Source of the DNA: Caldifarciminota bacterium
Lineage (GTDB): Bacteria; Hydrothermota; Tepidihabitantia; B3-TA06
NCBI GenBank assembly: GCA_016934635.1
Contig: JAFGSK010000016.1
Coordinates: 1-43,991 of the forward strand
Reading direction: 5' to 3'
DNA: 43,991 bases
Part shown: positions 1 to 7,279 of the stretch, piece by piece
How positions within the stretch are numbered: position 1 is the stretch's first letter
Layout of the letters: each line of letters opens with the position of its first letter
The notes under the pieces: model-generated
Seen by the model: only the letters and a program-made list of their open reading frames with translations
The model's database searches: none
What the model was told of the DNA's origin: nothing
Translations under genes and position numbers: made by a program

Positions 1-136
1 TAGCTACGTATTGTGTTGACTTACTAACCAAATATACTCTGCATTGTCGGACTAAAAGAGGCTCAACAGGGGTTTTGACCCAATCCCCATGCGTCGCCCC
101 TACAATCTGCGACATAGTCAATTTGCGGTTAAAAAC

Positions 137-1564
137 CTATCTCTCGTAACACCCAATGTCTACGCTTTTACCTTGAGGACGGGCTTTGCCGTCAAGATCG
201 GTGGATGGAGCCAGGGTGGTATCTCCAGCATCTATGGCAGGGCTCGAGGATTTGAGGTGATAGTCACCGTCTGAACCCCATGCAGGCGTGTTAAACCCGG
301 GGTCAGCGTAGATGTTACCGTCGCCCAGATCCCCGACATCCCCGCTCGAGTAGGTATCATCACCATGTTCCAGCACGACCTCGTCCTTGGGGAAGTAAAA
401 GAGGTTGTAAGTGATCTCGGGATTCACCTTGGGTGCGAGCCATACACGTGCGTTGACGCCCCTGGATGAGAAGATGCAGTTGGTTATCCTGAGATTTATC
501 GGGACGTTACGGAATTCATCGGAGTACTGGACGTACATGAGGTAGTTTTCCCCCAGGTAATCGTCCACCGTAAGGTTGGTCAGCTCGATGTGTGCGTTGT
601 TCTTGGCGGTCTCGATCACGATCGCGGCCCACGGCGTGGGTTCGTCGTCCCCGTCCCCGCGGCCGTAGATGAGGGTGTTTTCGACTACGGACGAATCGCC
701 CCAGAGCTTGACGCCGTCACAGGAGTTGTTTGCTACGTAACACTCGTGTATCCATGTCCTGGATGATTTGGAATCGAGGCCGTCCCCGTAGTTGTGGGTG
801 GAAGTGGTGTTGCGAATCTCTATCGGGCCCTCCGATTCTTCGATTCCGAATCCGTCGGGACGGTCATAAGGCCGGTTTGACCCGTCCTTGCCCTGGTAGT
901 AGTGCCCGGAGTAGGAAAGATCGCATCCATCTATTACCAGATTTCTTAAACCGCCGTACACGCCTGCCGGTCCTCCTATTGCGCCGAATCCGCAGTAGGT
1001 AATCTCGCAGTCGATGATCTGAAAGTCCGCAACATCGGCTATATCGATTCCGAACTCGTCCACATGGTGGATATAGAGGTCTTTCAAGACTACGTGCTCC
1101 AGAAGCCCGTCGATTCCCGTTATGCCGTCCCGGAAATCCTTACCGTTGTCTGAGGTGATCTCGATATTCTCGATCCGGAGATAACTCGTTGCACCGAGTT
1201 CGATAGCCGATCCCAGATTCTTGCTGCCTGCCAGCACTGGACGTGAATATCCGGCCCTCGGGAGTATGACCAGGGTATCACCGGATGAGAGCTGTGATAC
1301 GCCGTACCCCGGGCTTGCCCAGGGTTCCGAACTCGTCCCCGGATTACCGTCATCCCCGGTGGGAGACACGTAGTAGGTGCCTTGCACGTCCCCGCCGATG
1401 ATGGTCACCCAGGCTTCCGCCGTTCCCGAAGGTGGTCTGAGGATGTCCTCATCGTAATCGGAAAGGTAGTAGTCGTATTCCTCTTTCTCACCGGAACATC
1501 CGGTAAAAGGGAATACGAGCGTGAGGATAGTTGTAATACCGAATACTCTCGCGATTGATTTCAT
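137..1564 (-). CDS. Secreted right-handed parallel beta-helix lipoprotein
   Basis: The protein is 475 aa. The start is ATG at 1564, because a GGAGG lies just upstream and translation from it opens with a lipoprotein signal peptide (lipobox ending T-G-C, Cys23); the open frame runs further upstream without these signals. After the signal comes the YYVSPTGDDGNPGT...PW opening typical of pectate-lyase-like beta-helix proteins, then many short G/N/D-rich repeats (IRNTTSTHNYGDG, VVENTLIYG) that form helix coils. The C-terminus (PAIDAGD...DLDGKARPQG..VDIGCYE) matches the 'choice-of-anchor Q' type end found in secreted beta-helix proteins of environmental bacteria. It is probably anchored in the outer membrane or exported. 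A carbohydrate-binding or lyase role is possible but no catalytic residues could be assigned. Confidence 0.8.
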   Translation of the reverse strand: MKSIARVFGITTILTLVFPFTGCSGEKEEYDYYLSDYDEDILRPPSGTAEAWVTIIGGDVQGTYYVSPTGDDGNPGTSSEPWASPGYGVSQLSSGDTLVILPRAGYSRPVLAGSKNLGSAIELGATSYLRIENIEITSDNGKDFRDGITGIDGLLEHVVLKDLYIHHVDEFGIDIADVADFQIIDCEITYCGFGAIGGPAGVYGGLRNLVIDGCDLSYSGHYYQGKDGSNRPYDRPDGFGIEESEGPIEIRNTTSTHNYGDGLDSKSSRTWIHECYVANNSCDGVKLWGDSSVVENTLIYGRGDGDDEPTPWAAIVIETAKNNAHIELTNLTVDDYLGENYLMYVQYSDEFRNVPINLRITNCIFSSRGVNARVWLAPKVNPEITYNLFYFPKDEVVLEHGDDTYSSGDVGDLGDGNIYADPGFNTPAWGSDGDYHLKSSSPAIDAGDTTLAPSTDLDGKARPQGKSVDIGCYER

Positions 1565-1586
1565 TACGCCTCCATAAATTTGGGGG

Positions 1587-1614
1587 ATATTACTTGACGA
1601 GTTTGCATTGTCAA
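1587..1614 (-). promoter_or_regulatory. Promoter of the beta-helix lipoprotein gene
   Basis: On the minus strand a TTGACA box (1609-1614) is followed after 16 nt by TAATAT (1587-1592). The start codon is about 22 nt further on, behind a GGAGG, so this is an ordinary leadered transcript. Confidence 0.7.
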
Positions 1615-1657
1615 GAAAAAAGGTTGTGACGCATACGTCGCCACTACGCCTTATTTT

Positions 1658-1686
1658 GGAGTGCAACAACGCAGTTGTTGCGCTCC
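1658..1686. other. Near-perfect 13-bp inverted repeat (possible terminator)
   Basis: Arms 1658-1670 and 1674-1686 are complementary over 13 positions with one T-G pair and a 3-nt loop (core GCAACAAC-gca-GTTGTTGC). It lies just after the stop of the minus-strand gene that ends at 1701, so it could end that transcript. There is no clear T-tract on either strand, so a factor-independent terminator is not assured. Confidence 0.5.
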
Positions 1687-1700
1687 TTGCATATTTGTGG

Positions 1701-2264
1701 TTACAATCCCAGAGTAATCCCGACGCTGACGTCGGGCAGGATATACGCTTCGTCGTGGCTCGAGTGGTGTCCCCACTGGGGGTGGTTGAACTCGGAATCT
1801 TTCCATAGGTACATGAAACCGACGTCGAATTCCAGGCGCAAGGCGCGCAGAGTCGAGAGCTTGTCTGAGTCCTTTAGAAGCGCATCGAACGGGGCGATGG
1901 AGGCACCTGCGTATGCACGACCACCGTAGCTCATTTCTCTGCTATAGGGGGTGATATCACCGTTGTGCCCTGCTCCTATGCCGATCAGGGGCGAAAACCA
2001 CTTCGAGGGCATGAACATGACTCCGGTACGAAGGCCTGCGGAATACTCGAAGGTTTGCTCACCGTTGTTGGTGAATACCGCTATGCCGTGTGGAGCGATA
2101 AAGAATGCGGCGTTGTCCCGCTGGTTTGGAAGGGTAAGTCTGAGTTCGACACCTCCCGATACTCCGTCGACTCGTCCGCCTACGGACCACTGCGCCCCGG
2201 CGAAGGAAATGACCGGTATCGTGAACGCTAATAAGAATAGTGTCCCTGTGATACTTTTGTTCAT
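1701..2264 (-). CDS. Outer-membrane beta-barrel-like secreted protein
   Basis: The protein is 187 aa. ATG at 2264 is preceded by AAAGGAGG. A cleavable signal peptide (MNKSITGTLFLLAFTIPVISFAGA) is followed by alternating hydrophobic/polar strands with glycine and aromatic residues (WSVGGRVDGVSGGVELRLTL, YSAGLRTGVMFMP), ending in VSVGITLGL. This pattern suits a small outer-membrane barrel of the porin/OmpW-like kind. The family is not recognised precisely. It stands alone upstream of the beta-helix gene on the same strand, separated by a stem-loop. Confidence 0.65.
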   Translation of the reverse strand: MNKSITGTLFLLAFTIPVISFAGAQWSVGGRVDGVSGGVELRLTLPNQRDNAAFFIAPHGIAVFTNNGEQTFEYSAGLRTGVMFMPSKWFSPLIGIGAGHNGDITPYSREMSYGGRAYAGASIAPFDALLKDSDKLSTLRALRLEFDVGFMYLWKDSEFNHPQWGHHSSHDEAYILPDVSVGITLGL

Positions 2265-2287
2265 ATCCGCCTCCTTTCAAAAGACAA

Positions 2288-2311
2288 GGTTTTGGCATCA
2301 GTACCAAAACC
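2288..2311. promoter_or_regulatory. Perfect inverted repeat in the leader of the barrel gene
   Basis: GGTTTTGG (2288-2295) and CCAAAACC (2304-2311) flank an 8-nt loop, directly upstream of the Shine-Dalgarno of the gene starting at 2264. It could be an operator or an mRNA hairpin. No convincing TTGACA-type promoter was found next to it. Confidence 0.4.
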
Positions 2312-2400
2312 AATAGTAATGACGATGATTAGCCGGTAAGGTTACATAATGAAATACAACCTTCAGGGGTAAAAGACCACAAAGGAAATCCTGGGGGGCT

Positions 2401-3185
2401 GTGTATCTTCCAGATAGAAAGGCCGACCTCCGTGATGACATCCTCACGCTTAGTCCCTTTCCCTCTGAGTTGAGGAAGGTTGACAGGTTTTTAGAAAGCA
2501 CTTATACTGATGTTATGGAAGTTTTAACCTTAGATTTACTCAAGGAAAATGTCGCCTTATTTGTACAGGATGTTAGTAAACGTAAGATAGACAAACTCTA
2601 CGATACGACAGATGGGAAGGCTATCGGGACCTACATTGAACATACGTTTCACGATTATTTGGAACAGAAAGGCCTAAGCTATACAAGAGGCGGTTCCGCC
2701 TCAGGGATAGACTTTCCTGACCCGTCTCTTAACGTAGATATGAAAACAACGCGAATAACTCAACCTCAGTCTTCATGTCCGTTTAGGAGGCAGGTCAAAA
2801 AGTGTATGGTTTAGGTTATCATCTTCTCGTGTTTGTTTATGAGAAGACAGATGACCCCAAAGCAATCAGTTCAATTCTGGAATTTCCTCATGCTATATTT
2901 GTTGAAAAGGAGCGTACTGCGGACTTTCAGACTACTAAAGGCCTTCTGGGCATATTGGAACGAGAAGGCAACCTGGATGACATAATCGCTTTTCTCGAAG
3001 AACGGAACTTGCCATTGGATGAGATTGGAAGACGAAAACTTGCGGAGGAAATTATGGCCAATCCCCCACAACAAGGCTATCTGACAATCTCAAATGCTCT
3101 TCAGTGGAGATTACAATATTCAAGGATATTACAACGAAGCGAAGAAGATGGCGCTCAAGGTATTGAAAACCTTCTAAGTAAATAA
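2401..3185 (+). pseudogene. Type II restriction endonuclease, frameshifted
   Basis: Two overlapping reading frames together encode one endonuclease. Frame 1 (from GTG 2401, or a second candidate ATG at 2515) runs through LTLDLLKENVALFVQDVSKR, GIDFPDPSLNVDMKTT and QPQSSCPF. The second frame continues with KVYGLGYHLLVFVYEKTDD and ends at 3185 after NPPQQGYLTISNALQWRLQYSRIL. The expected junction (SSCPF..xxxQKxYGLGY, recalled from related enzymes) is restored if one base is missing in the AGGAGG stretch at 2785-2790. The D...D-x-K pattern in GIDFPDPSLNVDMK suits a PD-(D/E)xK active site. As written, the first product ends at 2814 and would be inactive. A sequencing error cannot be excluded. It pairs with the methyltransferase 7 bp downstream and is AT-richer than the flanks, which suggests transfer. 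Confidence 0.75.
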
Positions 3186-3192
3186 ATATAAG

Positions 3193-4677
3193 ATGCGACT
3201 TAAAGAATTCGGCGATTTCCAGACTCCTCTTCCATTAACTAAGTTAATTGTTGGACTCCTTGAACCTGTCGGTAAACGTTGGCCCAGAGTCCTTGAGCCA
3301 ACATGCGGGGCAGGCAATTTCATCAAAGCTATAATGGAATCTCAAAATCCTCCAGGTGAGGTTGTCGGAATAGAATTACAGGAGAAGTACTTAAAACAAG
3401 CAAAAAGTATTAAGACTCCCGAAAACACAGACTTTGCAATTATTGACAGTAATATCTTCAATCTAGATCTAGGTAAGGATATTTTATGGAAAAGCAATGG
3501 CCCTCTCTTAGTGATTGGGAATCCTCCATGGGTAACTAATTCCGAATTAGGTTCGCTGAATAGTAAAAACCTGCCTCGTAAGTCAAATCTGAAAGGTTTG
3601 CGTGGGATTGACGCTATTACTGGACACTCGAATTTTGACATAGCCGAATGCATTTGGTTGAAAATTATTAGGGAAATAAAGATTGATGATGTAACTGTCG
3701 CTTTGTTATGCAAGACCTCAGTTGCCCGAAACCTTCTAATCTACGCAAAACAAAGCAAGTTAAAAATATCCTCGATTGCTATTAGACTTATAGATGCAAG
3801 TCGTTGGTTTGGAATATCGGCAAGCGCTTGTCTTTTTATGCTAAAGTTGAATAAAGAGAAATCGGAATATGAAGCAGACGTCTTTGATGAACTTACCTCC
3901 GATAAGCCGTCTAAAAGAATTGGATTCGCTGGTTACGGCCTAATATCAGATATCAATACTTACGAGAAAGTTAGCTTCCTTGAGGGTAAAAGCCCTATAG
4001 AATGGCGTCAAGGAATTAAACACGATGCCTCTAGCGTTATGGAGCTTGTTAAAACGGAAAGGGGTTGGGAAAATAAGCTAGGTGAAACAGTTGATGTGGA
4101 GGAAGCCTATATTTATCCTTTACTTAAGAGTTCGGACTTAAACAAAAGTAAGGAGAAGAGACCTCAGAGAGCAGTTATTATAACACAGATGAGAATCGGT
4201 GAAGATACAAACCACCTAAAGACGGTTGCTCCGCGTCTTTGGTTATACCTAGTAAATCACAAAACCATATTTGAATCGAGAAAGTCTTCTATATATAAAG
4301 ATAAGTCCTCGTTTTCTATCTTCGGAATAGGGAAATACTCCTTTGCACCTTACAAAGTTGTGATTTCTGGTTTGTACAAGAAGCCTAGTTTTAGGCTAGT
4401 CGAACCTGTGGACGAAAAACCTGTGATGTGTGATGATACTTGTTACCTGCTGCCTTTAAAATCGAAACATCAAGCGTCAATCGTATCTGAGAGCTTAAAT
4501 CACCCAATATGTCTGGAATTTATAAAAAGCATAACGTTCACGGACGCAAAGCGACCCATAACCAAAAAGGTTCTTTCCCGTATCGACTTATTTGCTTTAC
4601 TTAAGTATATTTGGGGGGAGGATAGCAAATTCCTGGATCAACTCCCACTTAAAGAATCAGTGGATTCTTTGTTCTAA
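3193..4677 (+). CDS. N6-adenine DNA methyltransferase (R-M system)
   Basis: The protein is 494 aa and methylates adenine in DNA using S-adenosylmethionine. Visible motifs are the N-terminal FGDFQTP signature, the SAM-binding motif VLEPTCGAGNF (residues 33-43), an acidic motif II (VVGIELQ) and the catalytic motif NPPW (110-113). The C-terminal half is probably the target-recognition region. It begins 7 bp after the broken endonuclease and lacks a clear Shine-Dalgarno, so translation may be coupled. It is intact, so it could act as an orphan methylase protecting or marking the host after loss of the nuclease. The target sequence cannot be read from the protein. Low GC relative to neighbours supports horizontal acquisition. 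Confidence 0.88.
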   Translation: MRLKEFGDFQTPLPLTKLIVGLLEPVGKRWPRVLEPTCGAGNFIKAIMESQNPPGEVVGIELQEKYLKQAKSIKTPENTDFAIIDSNIFNLDLGKDILWKSNGPLLVIGNPPWVTNSELGSLNSKNLPRKSNLKGLRGIDAITGHSNFDIAECIWLKIIREIKIDDVTVALLCKTSVARNLLIYAKQSKLKISSIAIRLIDASRWFGISASACLFMLKLNKEKSEYEADVFDELTSDKPSKRIGFAGYGLISDINTYEKVSFLEGKSPIEWRQGIKHDASSVMELVKTERGWENKLGETVDVEEAYIYPLLKSSDLNKSKEKRPQRAVIITQMRIGEDTNHLKTVAPRLWLYLVNHKTIFESRKSSIYKDKSSFSIFGIGKYSFAPYKVVISGLYKKPSFRLVEPVDEKPVMCDDTCYLLPLKSKHQASIVSESLNHPICLEFIKSITFTDAKRPITKKVLSRIDLFALLKYIWGEDSKFLDQLPLKESVDSLF

Positions 4678-4852
4678 TCCCCCGTTGAATGGGTTCGGTT
4701 TCATACTCCATTAACAAATTTGTACTCTACCAAAACACGCAGACAAAAACCGTATCAATCACCACCCCATACTATCAACTCCCTACACAAACTACCTGAA
4801 AGGTTTTCTTCTATCAGTCTCCTGAAGTCTCACTTACCGTTGACAGCTACCA

Positions 4853-4880
4853 TTGACAGCGCCTGCAATTGCGCTATATT
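4853..4880 (+). promoter_or_regulatory. Promoter of the secreted barrel protein at 4933
   Basis: TTGACA (4853-4858), 16-nt spacer, TATATT (4875-4880). The start codon follows 52 nt later behind AAAGGAGG, so this gene has a normal leader. Confidence 0.75.
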
Positions 4881-4932
4881 ATCTATAAGCGAATGTGCGT
4901 GAATATAATTGTGGTCTCAAAGGAGGTTGGAG

Positions 4933-5886
4933 ATGAAAGAGGAAAGGTTGTATTTACGTAGAGGATGGCGGTTGGCGTTACTTCCCATCGTGTTGTGTGC
5001 ACAAACCTTGATGCGCGGCGATGAAATAATCCGTGTTCCTGCCCCAGGAATCATGCAAATCATAACTACTGGGGACAGAGAATCCTATATCGGCAGAATA
5101 ACCGAGATCAAGGAAGGTAAGGTGCGCTTTAACAGAATTGAGGATGAGGGCGATACCCTATTTACTCTCGAAAATGTCTTAAAGATCAAGGAAATCCCCG
5201 CTTCAGACATACGTAAGGGCAAGTACTGGTTTCCGAACCCGAACGCCTCAAGGCTCTGTATCGCCCAGACCGGTCGTCCAATTCCTAAAAGCCACGGCTC
5301 CATCGCCGATTTTGAACTAATCCTGCCTTTATTCTCATATGCGGTTACAGACAATATAAGCGTTGCCGGTGGAGGGACGTTTATAAACAATATCGGTAAC
5401 AACAGATACTTCACTGCATTTTACCTTTTTCCAAAGATAGGTTTTAATGTCGAGGAGCGATTCGCCTTAGCTGGCGGCGCAGGGTGGGTACACGCATTCG
5501 GTGTAGAGGAGGATTTTGCAAACGTTGGCTTCGTCTACGGGGCTGCAACCCTGGGTGAGGCGGATGCGAGTCTGACCTTCGGTATTGGCTACGGCTTTTC
5601 TCAAAACCGCTACTGGGGTTCTCGTGGCTATGAGCACAACTACCTTTGGCCCAAGGCACCCGGGATGATGCTGGGCGGTGAGTTCCGGTTCATCCGTCGG
5701 GTGTCGGTGGTTAGCGAAAACTACCTTATCCATGACGGGGAAGTATACGCTCCTGTCGTGGGTATCGGGGTAAGGACGTTCGGGGAGAAGTACAGCGTAG
5801 ACGTTGTTATGTTCAATACATTCGGATACGGAGGCCTGCCTGCGTTTCCTGGTTTGCCGTTCATCGGGGTCGTCTATAACTTCTAG
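4933..5886 (+). CDS. Secreted outer-membrane beta-barrel-like protein
   Basis: The protein is 317 aa. ATG 4933 is chosen over the upstream TTG because AAAGGAGG sits at 4919-4926. An N-terminal hydrophobic stretch (WRLALLPIVLCAQTLMRG) acts as a signal peptide. Residues around 25-90 contain a small domain (GDRESYIGRITEIKEGKVRF...) resembling an SH3-like or 'nucleotide-sensing' fold seen at the N-terminus of some surface proteins. The rest is glycine- and aromatic-rich amphipathic strands (GGGTFINNIGNNRYFTAFYLFPKIGF, SLTFGIGYGFSQNRYW) ending in FIGVVYNF, typical of an outer-membrane barrel with a terminal Phe. The exact family is not recognised. Confidence 0.65.
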   Translation: MKEERLYLRRGWRLALLPIVLCAQTLMRGDEIIRVPAPGIMQIITTGDRESYIGRITEIKEGKVRFNRIEDEGDTLFTLENVLKIKEIPASDIRKGKYWFPNPNASRLCIAQTGRPIPKSHGSIADFELILPLFSYAVTDNISVAGGGTFINNIGNNRYFTAFYLFPKIGFNVEERFALAGGAGWVHAFGVEEDFANVGFVYGAATLGEADASLTFGIGYGFSQNRYWGSRGYEHNYLWPKAPGMMLGGEFRFIRRVSVVSENYLIHDGEVYAPVVGIGVRTFGEKYSVDVVMFNTFGYGGLPAFPGLPFIGVVYNF

Positions 5887-6036
5887 ATTCTACTAGAGGT
5901 AGCTAACGAGAATTCAGTGAGCGATCCATCAGTACTCCATAACTTATTCTATAAGAAAACAGCAGGAGCTGCGGAATACCGAGAATCTGTTCAATCTTCT
6001 AATCTTCAATCTTAGAATCCATTGAATAAGCTTTCC

Positions 6037-6064
6037 TTGACATTGCCGCATAACCAGATAAGCT
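6037..6064 (+). promoter_or_regulatory. Promoter abutting the start codon of gene 6071
   Basis: TTGACA (6037-6042), 16-nt spacer, TAAGCT (6059-6064). The ATG follows after only 6 nt, so the transcript is predicted to be leaderless. TAAGCT is also the -10 of the promoter at 41198-41225. Confidence 0.6.
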
Positions 6065-6070
6065 CCGGCA

Positions 6071-7009
6071 ATGAAGCGTGTAGTGTATGTAACCCTTCTC
6101 ATAGGTTCTATATTTATTTTACCCGCCCTCTCTTACCAGGGGCCTTTGCGTGTTACCAGGTTCAATAATGAGGAAGAAGGTCTGGGTTTCATCTTTGAAG
6201 GAGGTGCCCACGGTCCATTAAGGCTTCTGGCTTCAGATACCGCCCTCTACCTTCTTGCAAGATACCGACATACCCTTTACACGTTCAATCTGTACGGTCA
6301 GGTGCTCGACTCTATTAAGCTTGCGTTCTGTCCACGGGATTTCACCTACGATGAGCATGGCCGGTTTCACATCCTGCAAACCCGGCTGAGACCTCCCCAG
6401 TACGTAGCGACCTACCTTGCCGGACAGGAGATCGAGCGAACCTATTTCGACGTACCTGACGGTCAGTTGATGACCGAAATCACGACCTCACCCTCAGGCG
6501 AGGTTCTGGTTCTATCTGCAGGCTATGCCTACCGACTTGTACCCAGAGAGAAGAAAAAACACTTGGCCGAAGGGACAGGCGAGCGACCGGGAAGGTATTA
6601 CCTCACCTATACCCATATCGGACGCACCGAACCGGACGATGAAGATGATACGATTCCATCCACGCGATTCATCGGGAAGACACAGACAGGAGGAGTGCTG
6701 CCTTTCGAACCACTACCTCTGGAACGCGAGGTCTTTCAGTTTCACGCCGACGACAAGCAGGGCAAGATATACCTTGCAGGGACATACATCGACTGGGACG
6801 AAGATGGTGAGATGTACCTTGCACGAAGGCTATTAGTCGTAAAGGATGGGGTGCTGCTTTGCGAGCTTCGGGGTCTGGAGGCCGGACACAGTTCCTACGA
6901 CTACGCCAACCACGACATTGCGGTGGCACCTAACGGCAACGTATACCTATGGCGCACCAACTACTGGGAGGGCTTTTCCGAGATACTCTTCTGGAGGGCC
7001 GTACCTTGA
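6071..7009 (+). CDS. Secreted beta-propeller-like protein of unknown function
   Basis: The protein is 312 aa. ATG 6071 starts a clear signal peptide (MKRVVYVTLLIGSIFILPALSY). The mature part has repeated blade-like segments (LYLLARYRHTLYTFNLYGQVLDSI, GRFHILQT, GEVLVLSAGYAYRL, GKIYLAGTYIDWDEDGEMYLARRLLVVKDG, GNVYLWRTNYWEG) that suggest an NHL/WD-like propeller of about five or six blades. No enzyme motif was seen. There is no Shine-Dalgarno; the promoter -10 box ends 6 nt before the ATG, which suggests leaderless translation. Confidence 0.6.
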   Translation: MKRVVYVTLLIGSIFILPALSYQGPLRVTRFNNEEEGLGFIFEGGAHGPLRLLASDTALYLLARYRHTLYTFNLYGQVLDSIKLAFCPRDFTYDEHGRFHILQTRLRPPQYVATYLAGQEIERTYFDVPDGQLMTEITTSPSGEVLVLSAGYAYRLVPREKKKHLAEGTGERPGRYYLTYTHIGRTEPDDEDDTIPSTRFIGKTQTGGVLPFEPLPLEREVFQFHADDKQGKIYLAGTYIDWDEDGEMYLARRLLVVKDGVLLCELRGLEAGHSSYDYANHDIAVAPNGNVYLWRTNYWEGFSEILFWRAVP

Positions 7010-7213
7010 GGAGAAGAAGGAGAAATGCAAGATGTTCTAATCTATGTTATTCTGTGGATCGTATGGAGAACTACTGCAAGGGTTCTCATCTGTGGTTTTC
7101 CCGAGGTTTTTCAACAAGCTCCTAGCAGGAGGGGGAAGGAGATTATTAGCATCAATCTCTCGAGCAGTATCATACATCCGAGCTGAAAGCAACGGAGAAT
7201 TCTTTCTGAATAG

Positions 7214-7241
7214 TTGACAAACTTAACCCTTAAACTATACT
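7214..7241 (+). promoter_or_regulatory. Strong promoter of the C39-like peptidase gene
   Basis: TTGACA (7214-7219), 16-nt spacer, TATACT (7236-7241). It overlaps the first codons of the longest open frame, which shows that the true start lies further downstream, at GTG 7280 behind AAAGGAGG. Confidence 0.8.
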
Positions 7242-7279
7242 TTCGAAGTACAACCTGTCTCAAACTCAAAAGGAGGACC

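Noticed and set aside
11..38. TTGTGT-N16-TATACT, a promoter-like pair reading rightwards at the window start
   Set aside because: No plausible plus-strand gene follows; the downstream sequence is the 3' end of a minus-strand gene.
89..274. 61-codon plus-strand ORF
   Set aside because: It overlaps the conserved C-terminus of the beta-helix lipoprotein on the other strand and has no ribosome site.
4720..4902. 60-codon ORF before the barrel gene
   Set aside because: It runs through a good promoter, has odd composition and no Shine-Dalgarno.
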